Below are positions 6,836 through 14,969 of a stretch of 17,734 nucleotides of DNA, piece by piece. Made by a program: the position numbers and the translations under genes. The stretch's first letter is position 1. Each line of letters begins with the position of its first letter. The notes beneath the pieces were generated by a model that ran no database searches, was not told the origin of the DNA, and saw only the letters and a program-made list of their open reading frames with translations. This DNA comes from Microbacteriaceae bacterium UBA4731 (GTDB lineage Bacteria; Actinomycetota; Actinomycetes; Actinomycetales; Microbacteriaceae). The DNA is taken from assembly GCA_002404115.1 (NCBI GenBank), contig DHJB01000002.1, positions 1-17,734 on the forward strand, in the 5' to 3' direction.

Positions 6836-7996
6836 GTGGCAGCCACCCCGAACGACGCGCCCGTGAACGCCGAGCCGGCCGACGCCGCGCCCACCGTTCA
6901 GCTGCTCTCGCCGGAGGGCGTCTTCCGGCCGACCGAGTCCGCGGCCGAATTCCTTCCCTACCTCGACCGGCTCACCGAAGACGACTACCGCCGGTTCTAC
7001 CGCGACATGGTCGTCGTGCGGAAGTTCGACACCGAGGCCGCCAACCTGCAGCGCCAGGGCCAACTCGCCCTCTGGGTGCCGAGCCACGGCCAGGAGGCCG
7101 CCCAGGTCGGCTCCGCCTACGCCACCCGGCCCCAGGACCACGTCTTCCCGTCGTACCGCGAGCACGTCGTCGGCATGATCAGGGGCCTCGACCCCGTCGA
7201 CATCCTCCGGATGCTCCGCGGCGTCACGCTCGGCGGCTGGGTCCCTGAGGACAACGGCAACTTCCACCTCTACACGCTGGTGCTCGCCTCGCAGACCCTG
7301 CACGCCACGGGCTACGCGATGGGCATGCAGCTCGACGGCACGACCGCGACCGGCAACCCGGAGACCGACCAGGCCGTGATCGTCTACTACGGCGACGGGG
7401 CATCCTCGCAGGGCGACGCCAACGAGGCCCTCGTCTTCGCCGCCAGCTACCAGACCCCGCAGGTGTTTTTCCTGCAGAACAACCACTGGGCGATCTCGGT
7501 TCCGGTGACCCGCCAGTCGCGCTCTCCGCTCTACCTCCGGGCCGGCGGCTTCGGCATCCCGGGCACGCAGGTCGACGGCAACGACGTGCTGGCGAGCTTC
7601 GCCGTGACCGCGAAGGCGATGGATGACGCGCGCGCCGGCCGGGGCCCTGCCCTGATCGAGGCGCTCACCTACCGGGTCGGCGCGCACACTACGGCCGACG
7701 ACCCCACCAAGTACCGCGACCCGGAAGAGCTGGCCTACTGGGTCGCCCGGGACCCGATCGTGCGCTTCCGCACCTACCTGCAGGGCCTCGGCGCCCCGCA
7801 GGAGTTCCTCGATTCCGTCGACGAGGAGGCAGCCGACTACGCGTCCGACGTGCGCCGCCGCTCCCTGGAGATCACCGGGCCGGAGCGGTCCATCATCTTC
7901 GACAACGTGTACGTGGAGCCGCACCCGCTCGTGGCCGAGCAGAAGACCTGGCTCGAACGGTACGAGGCATCCTTCGAAGGGGACGACGCGCGATGA
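6836..7996 (+). CDS. pdhA: 2-oxoacid dehydrogenase E1 component, alpha subunit (branched-chain or pyruvate type)
   Basis: A 386-residue ThDP-dependent E1-alpha subunit. It decarboxylates a 2-oxoacid and, with E1-beta, reductively acylates the lipoyl group of E2. The ThDP-binding motif starts at GDGASSQGD (186-194) and ends at QNNHWAIS (214-221). Also visible are LWVPSHGQEA at 79-88 and FPSYREH at 104-110. The first 35 or so residues are an Ala/Pro-rich extension typical of actinobacterial forms. Automatic annotation usually says pyruvate dehydrogenase. In actinobacteria, however, the main pyruvate complex uses homodimeric AceE, and the alpha/beta/E2 set (Rv2497c-Rv2495c in M. tuberculosis) is the branched-chain complex, so bkdA may be the truer name. 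The ATG of E1-beta overlaps this stop (ATGA). Confidence 0.92.
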   Translation: MAATPNDAPVNAEPADAAPTVQLLSPEGVFRPTESAAEFLPYLDRLTEDDYRRFYRDMVVVRKFDTEAANLQRQGQLALWVPSHGQEAAQVGSAYATRPQDHVFPSYREHVVGMIRGLDPVDILRMLRGVTLGGWVPEDNGNFHLYTLVLASQTLHATGYAMGMQLDGTTATGNPETDQAVIVYYGDGASSQGDANEALVFAASYQTPQVFFLQNNHWAISVPVTRQSRSPLYLRAGGFGIPGTQVDGNDVLASFAVTAKAMDDARAGRGPALIEALTYRVGAHTTADDPTKYRDPEELAYWVARDPIVRFRTYLQGLGAPQEFLDSVDEEAADYASDVRRRSLEITGPERSIIFDNVYVEPHPLVAEQKTWLERYEASFEGDDAR

Positions 7997-8997
7997 CCGC
8001 CACGACCGACCAGGCCGCGACCTCCGCGACCCTGCCCATGACCAAGGCCCTGAACGCCGGGCTCCGCCAGGCCATGCTGAACGACCCCAAGGTCTTGCTG
8101 ATGGGCGAGGACATCGGCCCGCTCGGCGGGGTCTTCCGCGTCACGGAGGGCCTGCACGCCGAGTTCGGCGACAAGCGGGTGCTCGACACCCCGCTCGCCG
8201 AATCCGGCATTATCGGCACCGCGATCGGCCTTGCGATGCGTGGCTTCCGCCCGGTCTGCGAGATCCAATTCGACGGCTTCGTCTTCCCCGGCTTCGACCA
8301 GATCACCAGCCAGCTGGCGCGCATGCGCAACCGGCACGAAGGCGGCGTGATCATGCCCGTCGTGATCCGCATCCCCTACGGCGGCCACATCGGCTCGATC
8401 GAGCACCACCAGGAAAGCCCGGAGGCGTACTTCGCGCACACGCCCGGTCTGCGCGTGGTCAGCCCGTCGAACCCGCACGACGCCTTCTGGATGATGCAGG
8501 AAGCGATCGCCTCCGACGACCCGATCATCTTCTTCGAGCCGAAGAGCCGCTACTGGCCGAAGGGCGAGGTGCAGTTCGGTGAGAGCGGCACGCGCCTGCA
8601 CGCCAGCCGCGTCGTGCGCAGCGGAACGGATGCCACGGTGCTCGGCCACGGCGCCATGGTGAGCGTGCTGCTCCAGGCCGCCGACATCGCCGCCGGCGAG
8701 GGCATCAGCATCGAGGTCATCGACCTCCGCTCCATCTCCCCGATCGACTACGGTCCGATCCTCGCCTCCGTCGAGAAGACGGGACGCCTCGTCGTCGCCC
8801 AGGAAGCCCCCGGCTTCGTCAGCGTCGGCTCCGAAATCGCCGCCACCGTGATGGAGCGCGCGTACTACTCGCTCGAGGCGCCCGTGCTGCGGGTCTCCGG
8901 GTTCGACACTCCGTTCCCGCCCGCCGCCGTGGAAACCTTCTTCCTGCCGAGCCCCGACCGGGTGCTCGAGGCCGTCGACCGCGCCCTCGCCTACTGA
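7993..8997 (+). CDS. pdhB: 2-oxoacid dehydrogenase E1 component, beta subunit
   Basis: A 334-residue partner of the preceding gene, forming the alpha2beta2 E1 heterotetramer. It carries the pyrimidine-binding transketolase domain: [29 protein letters not shown] at about 36-54, [20 protein letters not shown] with the catalytic-type Glu, and [15 protein letters not shown]. The C-terminal transketolase domain includes [13 protein letters not shown] and [18 protein letters not shown]. The [27 protein letters not shown] segment is complete. Length is normal for the family. It starts with an ATG overlapping the E1-alpha stop by 4 nt and shares its operon. Substrate specificity (branched-chain versus pyruvate) cannot be settled from this subunit; bkdB is the alternative name. 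Confidence 0.93.
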   Translation: MTATTDQAATSATLPMTKALNAGLRQAMLNDPKVLLMGEDIGPLGGVFRVTEGLHAEFGDKRVLDTPLAESGIIGTAIGLAMRGFRPVCEIQFDGFVFPGFDQITSQLARMRNRHEGGVIMPVVIRIPYGGHIGSIEHHQESPEAYFAHTPGLRVVSPSNPHDAFWMMQEAIASDDPIIFFEPKSRYWPKGEVQFGESGTRLHASRVVRSGTDATVLGHGAMVSVLLQAADIAAGEGISIEVIDLRSISPIDYGPILASVEKTGRLVVAQEAPGFVSVGSEIAATVMERAYYSLEAPVLRVSGFDTPFPPAAVETFFLPSPDRVLEAVDRALAY

Positions 8998-9046
8998 CCA
9001 TGCCCTCAGTGACTTCAGCTGTGACCAACCGCAAGGAACGCACCCC

Positions 9047-10399
9047 ATGAGCGTGTCGAAATTCACTCTGCCGGACGTCGGCGAAGGGCTCACCGAGGCC
9101 GAGATCGTTGAATGGAAGGTGGCGCCGGGCGACACCGTCGTCATCAACCAGGTCCTCGTCGAGATCGAGACCGCCAAGTCGCTCGTTGAACTACCCTCGC
9201 CCTTCGCCGGGGTCGTCGGCGAGATCCTCGTCGAGGCCGGCACGACCGTGGATGTCGGAACGCCCATCATCACCATCGGTTCGGCCGCCGGTGCCGCGCC
9301 GGAAGCGGTAGCGCCCGCCCCGGAGTCCGAGGTCGCCGTGGCCGCGACGGATGCCGGCGCCACGATCTCCGACGAGCCGTCGGCCGCCGTGCTCGTGGGC
9401 CGTGGCGCGTCCGCGACCATGCCCACCCGCCGCCGTCACGCCGGCTCGAAGATCGCCCACGAGTCGATGTCGCTGCCGCCGGTCGCCTCCGCGCCGCCCG
9501 CGCAGCCGCTCCCGCTTCTCCCGCAGGCGGCATCCGTCGGACCGGTCATCGCCAAGCCGCCGATCCGCAAGCTCGCCAAGGACCTCGGCGTCGACCTCTC
9601 GATCGTCACACCGACCGGACCGATCGGCGACGTGACCCGCGAGGACGTGCTGCGCGAAGCGAGCCAGGCCAGCGTCTTCCGCAATATCCAGACGCCGGAG
9701 TGGCCGACGGACCGCGAGGAGCGCATCCCGGTCAAGGGCGTGCGCAAGGCCATCGCGCAGGCCATGGTGAAGAGTGCGTTCACAGCGCCGCACGTGAGCC
9801 TCTTCGTCGACGTGGACGCCACGCGCACGATGGAGTTCGTGAAGCGGCTCAAGGCCTCGACCGACTTCGCCGGGGTGAAGGTGTCGCCGCTGCTGATCAT
9901 GGCGAAGGCCATGATCTGGGCCGTGCGGCGCAACCCGACAGTGAACGCGCGTTTCACCGACGAAGAAGTCATCATCAAGCACTACGTGAACCTCGGGATC
10001 GCGGCGGCGACGCCGCGCGGCCTGATCGTACCCAACATCAAGGAAGCCCAGGACATGAGCCTGCTCGAGCTCGCCTCGGCGCTCGAGCGGCTCACCCTCA
10101 CGGCCAGGGAGGGCAAGACCTCCCCGGCGGAGATGGCGAACGGCACGATCACGATCACCAACATCGGCGTTTTCGGCATGGACACCGGCACGCCGATCCT
10201 GAATTCGGGCGAGGCCGGCATCGTCGCGCTCGGCACGATCAAGCAGAAGCCGTGGGTCGTCGACGGCGAGGTGCGGGTGCGGTACGTCACCACGATCGGT
10301 GCCAGCTTCGACCACCGCGTCGTCGACGGCGACGTCGCGAGCCGCTTCCTGGCCGATGTGGCCAGCATCATCGAGGAGCCGGCGCTGCTGCTCGAGTAG
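9047..10399 (+). CDS. pdhC: Dihydrolipoamide acyltransferase, E2 component of 2-oxoacid dehydrogenase
   Basis: A 450-residue E2 that passes the acyl group from lipoamide to CoA and forms the core of the complex. One lipoyl domain occupies about 1-80, with lipoyl-lysine Lys44 in [10 protein letters not shown]. An Ala/Pro-rich linker with an Arg cluster (TRRRH) follows. The peripheral subunit-binding domain is at about 165-203. The catalytic domain runs from about 225 to the end, with DHRVVDG at 422-428 (His423, Asp427). ETAKS in place of ETDKA and the single lipoyl domain resemble actinobacterial BkdC. The 49-nt gap from E1-beta holds AAGGA (9033-9037) nine nt before the ATG. The E3 subunit (lpd) is not in the window and must be shared with other complexes. 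Confidence 0.94.
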   Translation: MSVSKFTLPDVGEGLTEAEIVEWKVAPGDTVVINQVLVEIETAKSLVELPSPFAGVVGEILVEAGTTVDVGTPIITIGSAAGAAPEAVAPAPESEVAVAATDAGATISDEPSAAVLVGRGASATMPTRRRHAGSKIAHESMSLPPVASAPPAQPLPLLPQAASVGPVIAKPPIRKLAKDLGVDLSIVTPTGPIGDVTREDVLREASQASVFRNIQTPEWPTDREERIPVKGVRKAIAQAMVKSAFTAPHVSLFVDVDATRTMEFVKRLKASTDFAGVKVSPLLIMAKAMIWAVRRNPTVNARFTDEEVIIKHYVNLGIAAATPRGLIVPNIKEAQDMSLLELASALERLTLTAREGKTSPAEMANGTITITNIGVFGMDTGTPILNSGEAGIVALGTIKQKPWVVDGEVRVRYVTTIGASFDHRVVDGDVASRFLADVASIIEEPALLLE

Positions 10400-10416
10400 G
10401 CAGCGACAGGAGGACG

Positions 10417-12246
10417 ATGAAGATCACGCGCAGGATGAGGGGCAGGGTGCGGTTCCCGGCGGGGATCGCGGCCCTTCTGGTCTGCGCCGTGCTGCTCAGT
10501 GGCTGCGTCGGCGTGAAGCCGGCGGAGCAGTCGGCGTCCGAGTCTTCGGCGCCGCAGCGGACACCTGAACGGCCCGTGCTCGTCTCCCGGACCGTCCGCC
10601 CCGGCGCCTTCCTCAGCGTCGTCGCCGACGCCGATCCGGTCGCCAACGCCATCGCGACCAGCCGGGCGCTGTTCGCGCGGGCCCAACTCGTGGTCGCCGC
10701 GCCCGCCGGCGACGCCCCGGCCCAGCTGCTCGCCGCATCCGCCGCGGTCGCCCTCGGCGCACCGCTCCTGCTCACGCCCGCCGCGGATCAGGCGACGGAT
10801 GCCCCGGCCGGCGCCGCGCTCGAGGGCGAGCTCATCCGGCTGGGCGCATCCACCGTGCTGGACGTCGGCGGAGCCGCCGCGCCGGCCTTCACGGCAGCCG
10901 CGACGGGCACCCACGCCTCGCGTGAGGTGGTGCGGGTGGCCGCGACGGCGGCCGCGCTCAACGCCCTGCTGCCTCGACGGCTCGAGATCGTCGAGGTGCC
11001 GTCCCCGGAGGGCGGACTGGCCGCCGTCGCCGCGTTGCGGCCTGGGTCCCCGGTGCTGCTGAACCTCGCGTCGATCTCAGGTTCGACCGCGATCCCGACA
11101 CCGACGTCGACGTCGACCCCGACCTCCCCACCAACCCTCACAACCACGGCCCAGGCGCCGGCGACGGCCGCTCCCGCCGCCCGGCTCCGGAGCGTGAACC
11201 GGGCCGAACCGCTCGCCGGGGGGCTGATGCTCGCGGCGGACGACCCGGCCCAGCTGGCCGGGGCCGCGACGGCGCGAGCTGCGGGCGTCGAGGTGCGGCT
11301 CGTGCCCTCCAACGCCCCGAATCCGCAGGCATCCGCCGCCCTCGTGAAGGCACTCGCGGCGGCGCGCCCGTCCTTCGTGCTCGCGCTCGGCGCTCCGTTC
11401 GCGCACGAGGCGAGCCTGGAGTGGAAGATCCGGTCGGCGATCACTGGAGCGCAGCTCCCCGGCGGCGGGCAGGTCCTGTTCCCCGGGCGCCTGCTCGTGG
11501 CGCTGTACGGTACCCCGGGCGCGCCGGTCCTCGGGGTGCTGGGCGAACAGGGGGTCACGGCATCCGTTGCCCGGGCGAAGGGCATGGCCGGCAAGTACAA
11601 GAAGCTGACCCATCGCACGGTGGTGCCCATGTTCGAGATCATCACGACGGTGGCGGCAGGGTCAGCCGGCGCGGACGGCAACTACTCGAACGAGATTTCT
11701 GCCGGGTCGCTTCGACCGTGGATCAAGGCGGCGGCCGCCGCCGGCCTGTACGTCGTGCTCGACCTGCAGCCCGGCCGCACCGACTTCCTCACCCAGGCGA
11801 AGCGGTACGAGTCGCTGCTCAAGCTGCCCAATGTGGGGCTCGCCCTCGATCCGGAATGGCGACTGAAACCGGGCCAGCGGCACCTCGCCCAGATCGGCTC
11901 CGTGTCGGTCGCCGAGGTGAACTCCGTCGTCACCTGGCTCGCCGGCCTGACCAGGAAGCACGCCCTTCCGCAGAAGCTGCTCGTGGTTCACCAGTTCCAG
12001 TTGCGCATGATCAGTAACCGCGCCGCGCTCGACACGTCCCACCCCGAACTCGCCGTGCTCATCCACGTCGACGGGCTGGGCAGCCAGCCGGCGAAGCAGG
12101 CCACCTGGCGGGCCCTGCACGCCAACCCTCCGGCCGGAGTCGCCTGGGGCTGGAAGAATTTCATCGACGAGGACCGCCCGATGCTCACGGTCGGGCAGAC
12201 GATGCGGTTGGTCAAGCCGACGCCGGACCTCATCACCTACCAGTAG
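10417..12246 (+). CDS. Secreted lipoprotein with putative cell-wall-binding-like N-terminal and TIM-barrel-like C-terminal domains
   Basis: A 609-residue lipoprotein: basic n-region MKITRRMRGRVRF, hydrophobic core, and lipobox LLSGC with Cys30. Residues about 55-210 contain alternating strand/helix units such as QLLAASAAVALGAPLLLTP and ELIRLGASTVLDVGG, reminiscent of cell-wall-binding repeat 2 domains. Residues about 222-256 form a Ser/Thr/Pro-rich linker. From about 358 onward strand-helix repeats suggest a TIM barrel, with acidic or polar residues at strand ends: Glu407, Asp449, Asp478 and Glu480 in LDPEW, His525, His550 and Asp552. A glycoside-hydrolase-like activity on the cell envelope is possible but unproven. 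GGAGG lies 4 nt before the ATG, and the gap to the E2 gene is 17 bp, so it may be co-transcribed. Family not recognised with certainty. Confidence 0.85.
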   Translation: MKITRRMRGRVRFPAGIAALLVCAVLLSGCVGVKPAEQSASESSAPQRTPERPVLVSRTVRPGAFLSVVADADPVANAIATSRALFARAQLVVAAPAGDAPAQLLAASAAVALGAPLLLTPAADQATDAPAGAALEGELIRLGASTVLDVGGAAAPAFTAAATGTHASREVVRVAATAAALNALLPRRLEIVEVPSPEGGLAAVAALRPGSPVLLNLASISGSTAIPTPTSTSTPTSPPTLTTTAQAPATAAPAARLRSVNRAEPLAGGLMLAADDPAQLAGAATARAAGVEVRLVPSNAPNPQASAALVKALAAARPSFVLALGAPFAHEASLEWKIRSAITGAQLPGGGQVLFPGRLLVALYGTPGAPVLGVLGEQGVTASVARAKGMAGKYKKLTHRTVVPMFEIITTVAAGSAGADGNYSNEISAGSLRPWIKAAAAAGLYVVLDLQPGRTDFLTQAKRYESLLKLPNVGLALDPEWRLKPGQRHLAQIGSVSVAEVNSVVTWLAGLTRKHALPQKLLVVHQFQLRMISNRAALDTSHPELAVLIHVDGLGSQPAKQATWRALHANPPAGVAWGWKNFIDEDRPMLTVGQTMRLVKPTPDLITYQ

Positions 12247-12270
12247 CGCCGACAACGCGAGCAGCGCCGG

Positions 12271-12293
12271 GACGCCATCGCGTCGCTGGTTTT
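12271..12293 (+). terminator. Weak terminator-like hairpin after the lipoprotein gene
   Basis: GACGC-CATC-GCGTC (12271-12284) is a 5-bp hairpin, followed by GCTGGTTTT. It could end the pat-E1-E2-lipoprotein transcript. The short T-run merges into the -35 of the znuA promoter. The stem is short, so support is limited. Confidence 0.33.
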
Positions 12294-12321
12294 GACAATC
12301 ATTATCAATAGGGCTTAACGT
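12292..12321 (+). promoter_or_regulatory. znuA promoter (TTGACA-18-TAACGT), leaderless
   Basis: A perfect -35 TTGACA (12292-12297), an 18-nt spacer and TAACGT (12316-12321). Six nt then separate the -10 from the GTG at 12328, so the transcript should start at the initiation codon. No Shine-Dalgarno is present. This is the clearest promoter in the window, and the Zur-like operator lies directly on its -35. Confidence 0.72.
12293..12307. promoter_or_regulatory. Zur box covering the znuA -35 region
   Basis: TGACAATCATTATCA is an imperfect 7-1-7 palindrome. It matches the actinobacterial Zur operator, remembered as TGAAAATCATTTTCA, at 13 of 15 positions. Its position over the -35 and spacer is that of a repressor operator. 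It stands upstream of a zinc-uptake operon that ends with a zur gene, so autorepression under zinc-replete conditions is expected. Fur-type AT-rich palindromes look similar, but the operon content favours Zur. Confidence 0.75.
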
Positions 12322-12327
12322 CGCAGT

Positions 12328-13299
12328 GTGCATCCGAAGATCTTCATCGTCCCCGCCCTGCTTGTTGCCGCCGCGCTGACCCTCGCCGGCTGCACCCCGA
12401 CCACGCCGGGCGGCGGCGGCAACGCCGAGCTCAAGGTCGTCGCGACCACGACCCAGGTGGCCGACTTCACCCGCAACGTTGTGGGCGACACGGCCGGTAT
12501 TGCCGTGACCCAGCTCATCCAGCCCAACCAGAGCGCCCACAGTTTCGACCCGTCGGCCGCCGCGCTCACCGCCCTCGGCAGCGCCGACGTTCTCGTCGTC
12601 AACGGGGTCGGCCTCGAGGACTGGCTGGGCGACGCGATCGACGCCTCCGGCTTCCACGGCGTCACCGTCTCCGCCGCCACGGGCATCACCGTGCTCCATG
12701 CCGCGACCGGCACGGAAAGCACCACCGGCAGCGACCCGCACATCTGGACCGACCCGCGGAATGCCGCGGCGATGGTGCAGACGATCAGGAAGGGCCTGGA
12801 CGCCGCGGACCCGGCCGACGCGGCCGCCTTCGACGTCAACGCCGCCGCGTACGTCGGCAAGCTCGCCAAGCTCGACGACTGGATCCGCGCCAATGTCGAG
12901 TCCGTCCCCTCCGGCCGGCGCCTGCTCGTGACCAACCACGACGCGCTCGGCTACTTCACCGCCGCCTACGGCATCACCCACATCGGGTCCGTCATCCCGA
13001 GTTTCGATGACAACGCCGAGCCGAGCGCCGCCGAAATCGACGCCCTCGTCGCCAAGATCAAGGCGACCGGCGCGAAGGCCGTGTTCTCAGAGGCCTCCCT
13101 CAGCCCGAAGGCCGCGAAGACCATCGCGAGCGAGGCCGGCGTGACCGTGTACTCGGGCGCGGATGCCCTCTACGTCGACTCGCTCGGCCCGGCGGGCAGC
13201 GCGGGTGCCACGTACATCGACGCGCAGGTGCACAACGCCACCCTCATCCTCGCCTCCTGGGGTGCCACGCCCACCGCCATCCCGGCCGACCTGCGATAG
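12328..13299 (+). CDS. znuA: Zinc ABC transporter substrate-binding lipoprotein
   Basis: A 323-residue cluster A-I metal-binding lipoprotein with signal peptide MHPKIFIVPALLVAAALTLA and lipobox LAGC (Cys22). It captures Zn(II) outside the membrane and hands it to the permeases. Predicted metal ligands by family alignment are His71 (QSAHSFDP), His138 (SDPHIWTD), His204 (TNHDALGY) and Asp284 (LYVDSLG). Three His plus Asp is the zinc-type set, whereas manganese-type proteins usually have Glu at the third position. The His-rich flexible loop of E. coli ZnuA is absent; only a short linker (about 124-136) lies in its place. The start is GTG, apparently leaderless. First gene of a five-gene operon under a Zur-like operator. 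Mn transport is the alternative, but less likely. Confidence 0.93.
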   Translation: MHPKIFIVPALLVAAALTLAGCTPTTPGGGGNAELKVVATTTQVADFTRNVVGDTAGIAVTQLIQPNQSAHSFDPSAAALTALGSADVLVVNGVGLEDWLGDAIDASGFHGVTVSAATGITVLHAATGTESTTGSDPHIWTDPRNAAAMVQTIRKGLDAADPADAAAFDVNAAAYVGKLAKLDDWIRANVESVPSGRRLLVTNHDALGYFTAAYGITHIGSVIPSFDDNAEPSAAEIDALVAKIKATGAKAVFSEASLSPKAAKTIASEAGVTVYSGADALYVDSLGPAGSAGATYIDAQVHNATLILASWGATPTAIPADLR

Positions 13300-13306
13300 T
13301 AGTTCC

Positions 13307-14098
13307 ATGAACGAGAACCATTCTCAACTGCGGCCGGCCGGTCCGCCCGCGCTGTCCATCGCCGGGGCATCCTTCTCCTATGGCCGGGAGCCGGCCCTGG
13401 AAAACATCACCTTCGACCTGCAGCCCGGAGAGGCCGTGGCTCTGATCGGGCCGAACGGTTCGGGCAAGTCCACGCTGCTCAAGGGGGTTCTCGGGCTGAT
13501 CATGCGCGTGAGCGGCACCGTCGACGTGCTCGGCGAATCGCCTGCTCCGGCCGGCGCCATCGGCTACGTGCCGCAGACGGAGGAATTCGACCCGCAGTTC
13601 CCGGTCACGCTCGAACAGGTCGTCATGATGGGCCGTTACCGTTCGCTCGGCTGGCTGCGACTGCCCGGCAAGCGCGACAGGGAGGCCGTGGCCCGTGCCC
13701 TGGACGCGGTCGACCTGACGCATCGCGCGAAGACCCGCTTCGGCGAGCTGTCCGGCGGCCAGCAGAAGCGCGGCCTGCTCGCGCGGGCGATGGCATCCGG
13801 GCCCCGCCTGCTGCTGCTCGACGAGCCGTTCAACGGCCTGGACCAGGAAAACCGCGACGCCCTCATCGACACCCTGCAGAGGCTGAAGACCGACGGCGTC
13901 GCCGTGCTCGTGTCGACCCACGACCTCGAACTCGCGCGCGCCGTCTGCGAAGACGTGCTGCTGCTCAACGGCACCCAGGTGGCGTTCGGTCCCCGCGACC
14001 AAGTGCTCACCCTCGAGAACGTGCAACGCACCTTCCGCGAGGTGGGCATCGAAATGGACGAACACACCGTCGTCGTGCCAGGGCACGGGGGCCACTGA
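13307..14098 (+). CDS. znuC: Zinc ABC transporter ATP-binding protein
   Basis: A 263-residue ABC ATPase that powers zinc import. Walker [10 protein letters not shown] is at 48-56, the Q-loop Gln90 is in [10 protein letters not shown], the signature LSGGQQKR is at 148-155, and Walker B LLLLDEP ends at 174 with Glu173, followed by the D-loop and the switch His205 in STHD. YVPQ...[13 protein letters not shown] is typical of the Zn/Mn ABC subfamily. The C-terminus ends PGHGGH, a small possible metal-binding tail. The ATG lies 7 nt after the znuA stop without a Shine-Dalgarno, so coupled translation is likely. A Zur-box-like palindrome overlaps the first codons. The permease genes follow immediately. 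Confidence 0.94.
   Translation: MNENHSQLRPAGPPALSIAGASFSYGREPALENITFDLQPGEAVALIGPNGSGKSTLLKGVLGLIMRVSGTVDVLGESPAPAGAIGYVPQTEEFDPQFPVTLEQVVMMGRYRSLGWLRLPGKRDREAVARALDAVDLTHRAKTRFGELSGGQQKRGLLARAMASGPRLLLLDEPFNGLDQENRDALIDTLQRLKTDGVAVLVSTHDLELARAVCEDVLLLNGTQVAFGPRDQVLTLENVQRTFREVGIEMDEHTVVVPGHGGH
13312..13326. promoter_or_regulatory. Second Zur-box-like palindrome inside the 5' end of znuC
   Basis: CGAGAACCATTCTCA matches the remembered Zur consensus TGAAAATCATTTTCA at 11 of 15 positions, and its arms GAGAA/TTCTC are a perfect inverted repeat. It starts 5 nt inside znuC. It could be a secondary operator or a roadblock site, or a coincidence of coding sequence. Confidence 0.33.
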
Positions 14099-14099
14099 C

Positions 14100-14969
14100 G
14101 TGGACGTCGCCGGCCCGCTCTTCGACGCGTTCGCCCTGCCGTTCATGTCACGCGCGCTCGTCGCGCTGGCGGTGCTCAGCCTGGTCGCGGGCGTCGTCGG
14201 CGTACTGGTCAACCTGCGTGGGCTCGAATTCATCAGCGACGGGCTGACCCACGCGGTCTTCCCCGGCATCGCCGTCGGCTTCGTCTGGGGCGGGAGGGGC
14301 GGCCTGTTCATCGGGGCGATGGCCGCGGCGCTGCTCGCGTCGGTCATCCTCACCCTGGTCGCCCGGCGCACCGTGGCATCGGATGCAGCGATCGCGATCG
14401 TCTTCACCGCCATGTTCAGCGTGGGCGTGATCGTGGTCTCGCGCAGCACCAACTACGTCGGCCAGCTGGACCAGCTGCTGTTCGGGCGCCTGCTCACCGT
14501 CACCCCGACCGAGGTCGTGCAGACCATCGCGATCTGCGGCACCGGCCTGCTGCTCGTGGCGTTCACCCTCAAGGAGCAGGTCTTCCGGGCGTTCGACGAA
14601 ACCGGGTCGGCCGCCGCCGGCTATCGCGCGCTCCTGCTCGACCTGCTGCTGAACGGCGCGATCGCGCTCGTCGTGGTGGCGGCATCCAGTGCGGTCGGCA
14701 ACCTGCTGGTGCTGGCCGTGCTGATCGTGCCGGGGGCCGTGGCGCGACTCGTCACCTCACGGCTCTGGCTCCTCTTCCCCATCGCCGCCGGCTTCGCCGC
14801 CCTCGCCGCCTGGCTAGGCCTCGCGCTCGGTTTCGAGGCATCCGTCAACGCCGGGATCGACCTGCCCAGTGGCGCGACCGTGGTTCTCGTGATGGTCGCC
14901 GGCTACGCCGTGGCGCTGCTCGGGCGCCTGGCCGTCGACCGGGTGCGGCGCGCACGAGTGGCACGCTGA
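14100..14969 (+). CDS. znuB: Zinc ABC transporter permease (ABC-3 family), first of two
   Basis: A 289-residue ABC-3 family permease with eight or nine hydrophobic helices. Characteristic segments are [21 protein letters not shown] at about 40-60, [23 protein letters not shown] at about 97-120, the ATPase-coupling region [15 protein letters not shown], and [16 protein letters not shown] near 205-220. It forms the membrane channel with the second permease, giving a heterodimer. The GTG start at 14100 is one nt after the znuC stop. Its stop overlaps the ATG of the next gene (TGATG). Tight packing shows a single translational unit. Substrate is inferred from znuA and zur. Confidence 0.92.
   Translation: MDVAGPLFDAFALPFMSRALVALAVLSLVAGVVGVLVNLRGLEFISDGLTHAVFPGIAVGFVWGGRGGLFIGAMAAALLASVILTLVARRTVASDAAIAIVFTAMFSVGVIVVSRSTNYVGQLDQLLFGRLLTVTPTEVVQTIAICGTGLLLVAFTLKEQVFRAFDETGSAAAGYRALLLDLLLNGAIALVVVAASSAVGNLLVLAVLIVPGAVARLVTSRLWLLFPIAAGFAALAAWLGLALGFEASVNAGIDLPSGATVVLVMVAGYAVALLGRLAVDRVRRARVAR

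Noticed and set aside
6590..7924. Long minus-strand open frame opposite E1-alpha
   Set aside because: Shadow of high-GC coding sequence, Arg/Val/Gly-biased, with no family motif. The plus strand encodes a clear E1-alpha.
7837..9426. Long minus-strand open frame opposite E1-beta and E2
   Set aside because: Same reason: low-complexity composition, and the opposite strand carries conserved enzyme sequence.
9700..10416. Open frame running into the lipoprotein from inside the E2 gene
   Set aside because: It is an Arg/His/Gly-rich out-of-frame reading of E2. The lipoprotein signal peptide and Shine-Dalgarno fix the start at 10417.
11089..11180. Repetitive ACGTCGACGTCGACC-type DNA as a functional repeat
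   Set aside because: It encodes the Ser/Thr/Pro linker of the lipoprotein, which explains the simple-sequence look.
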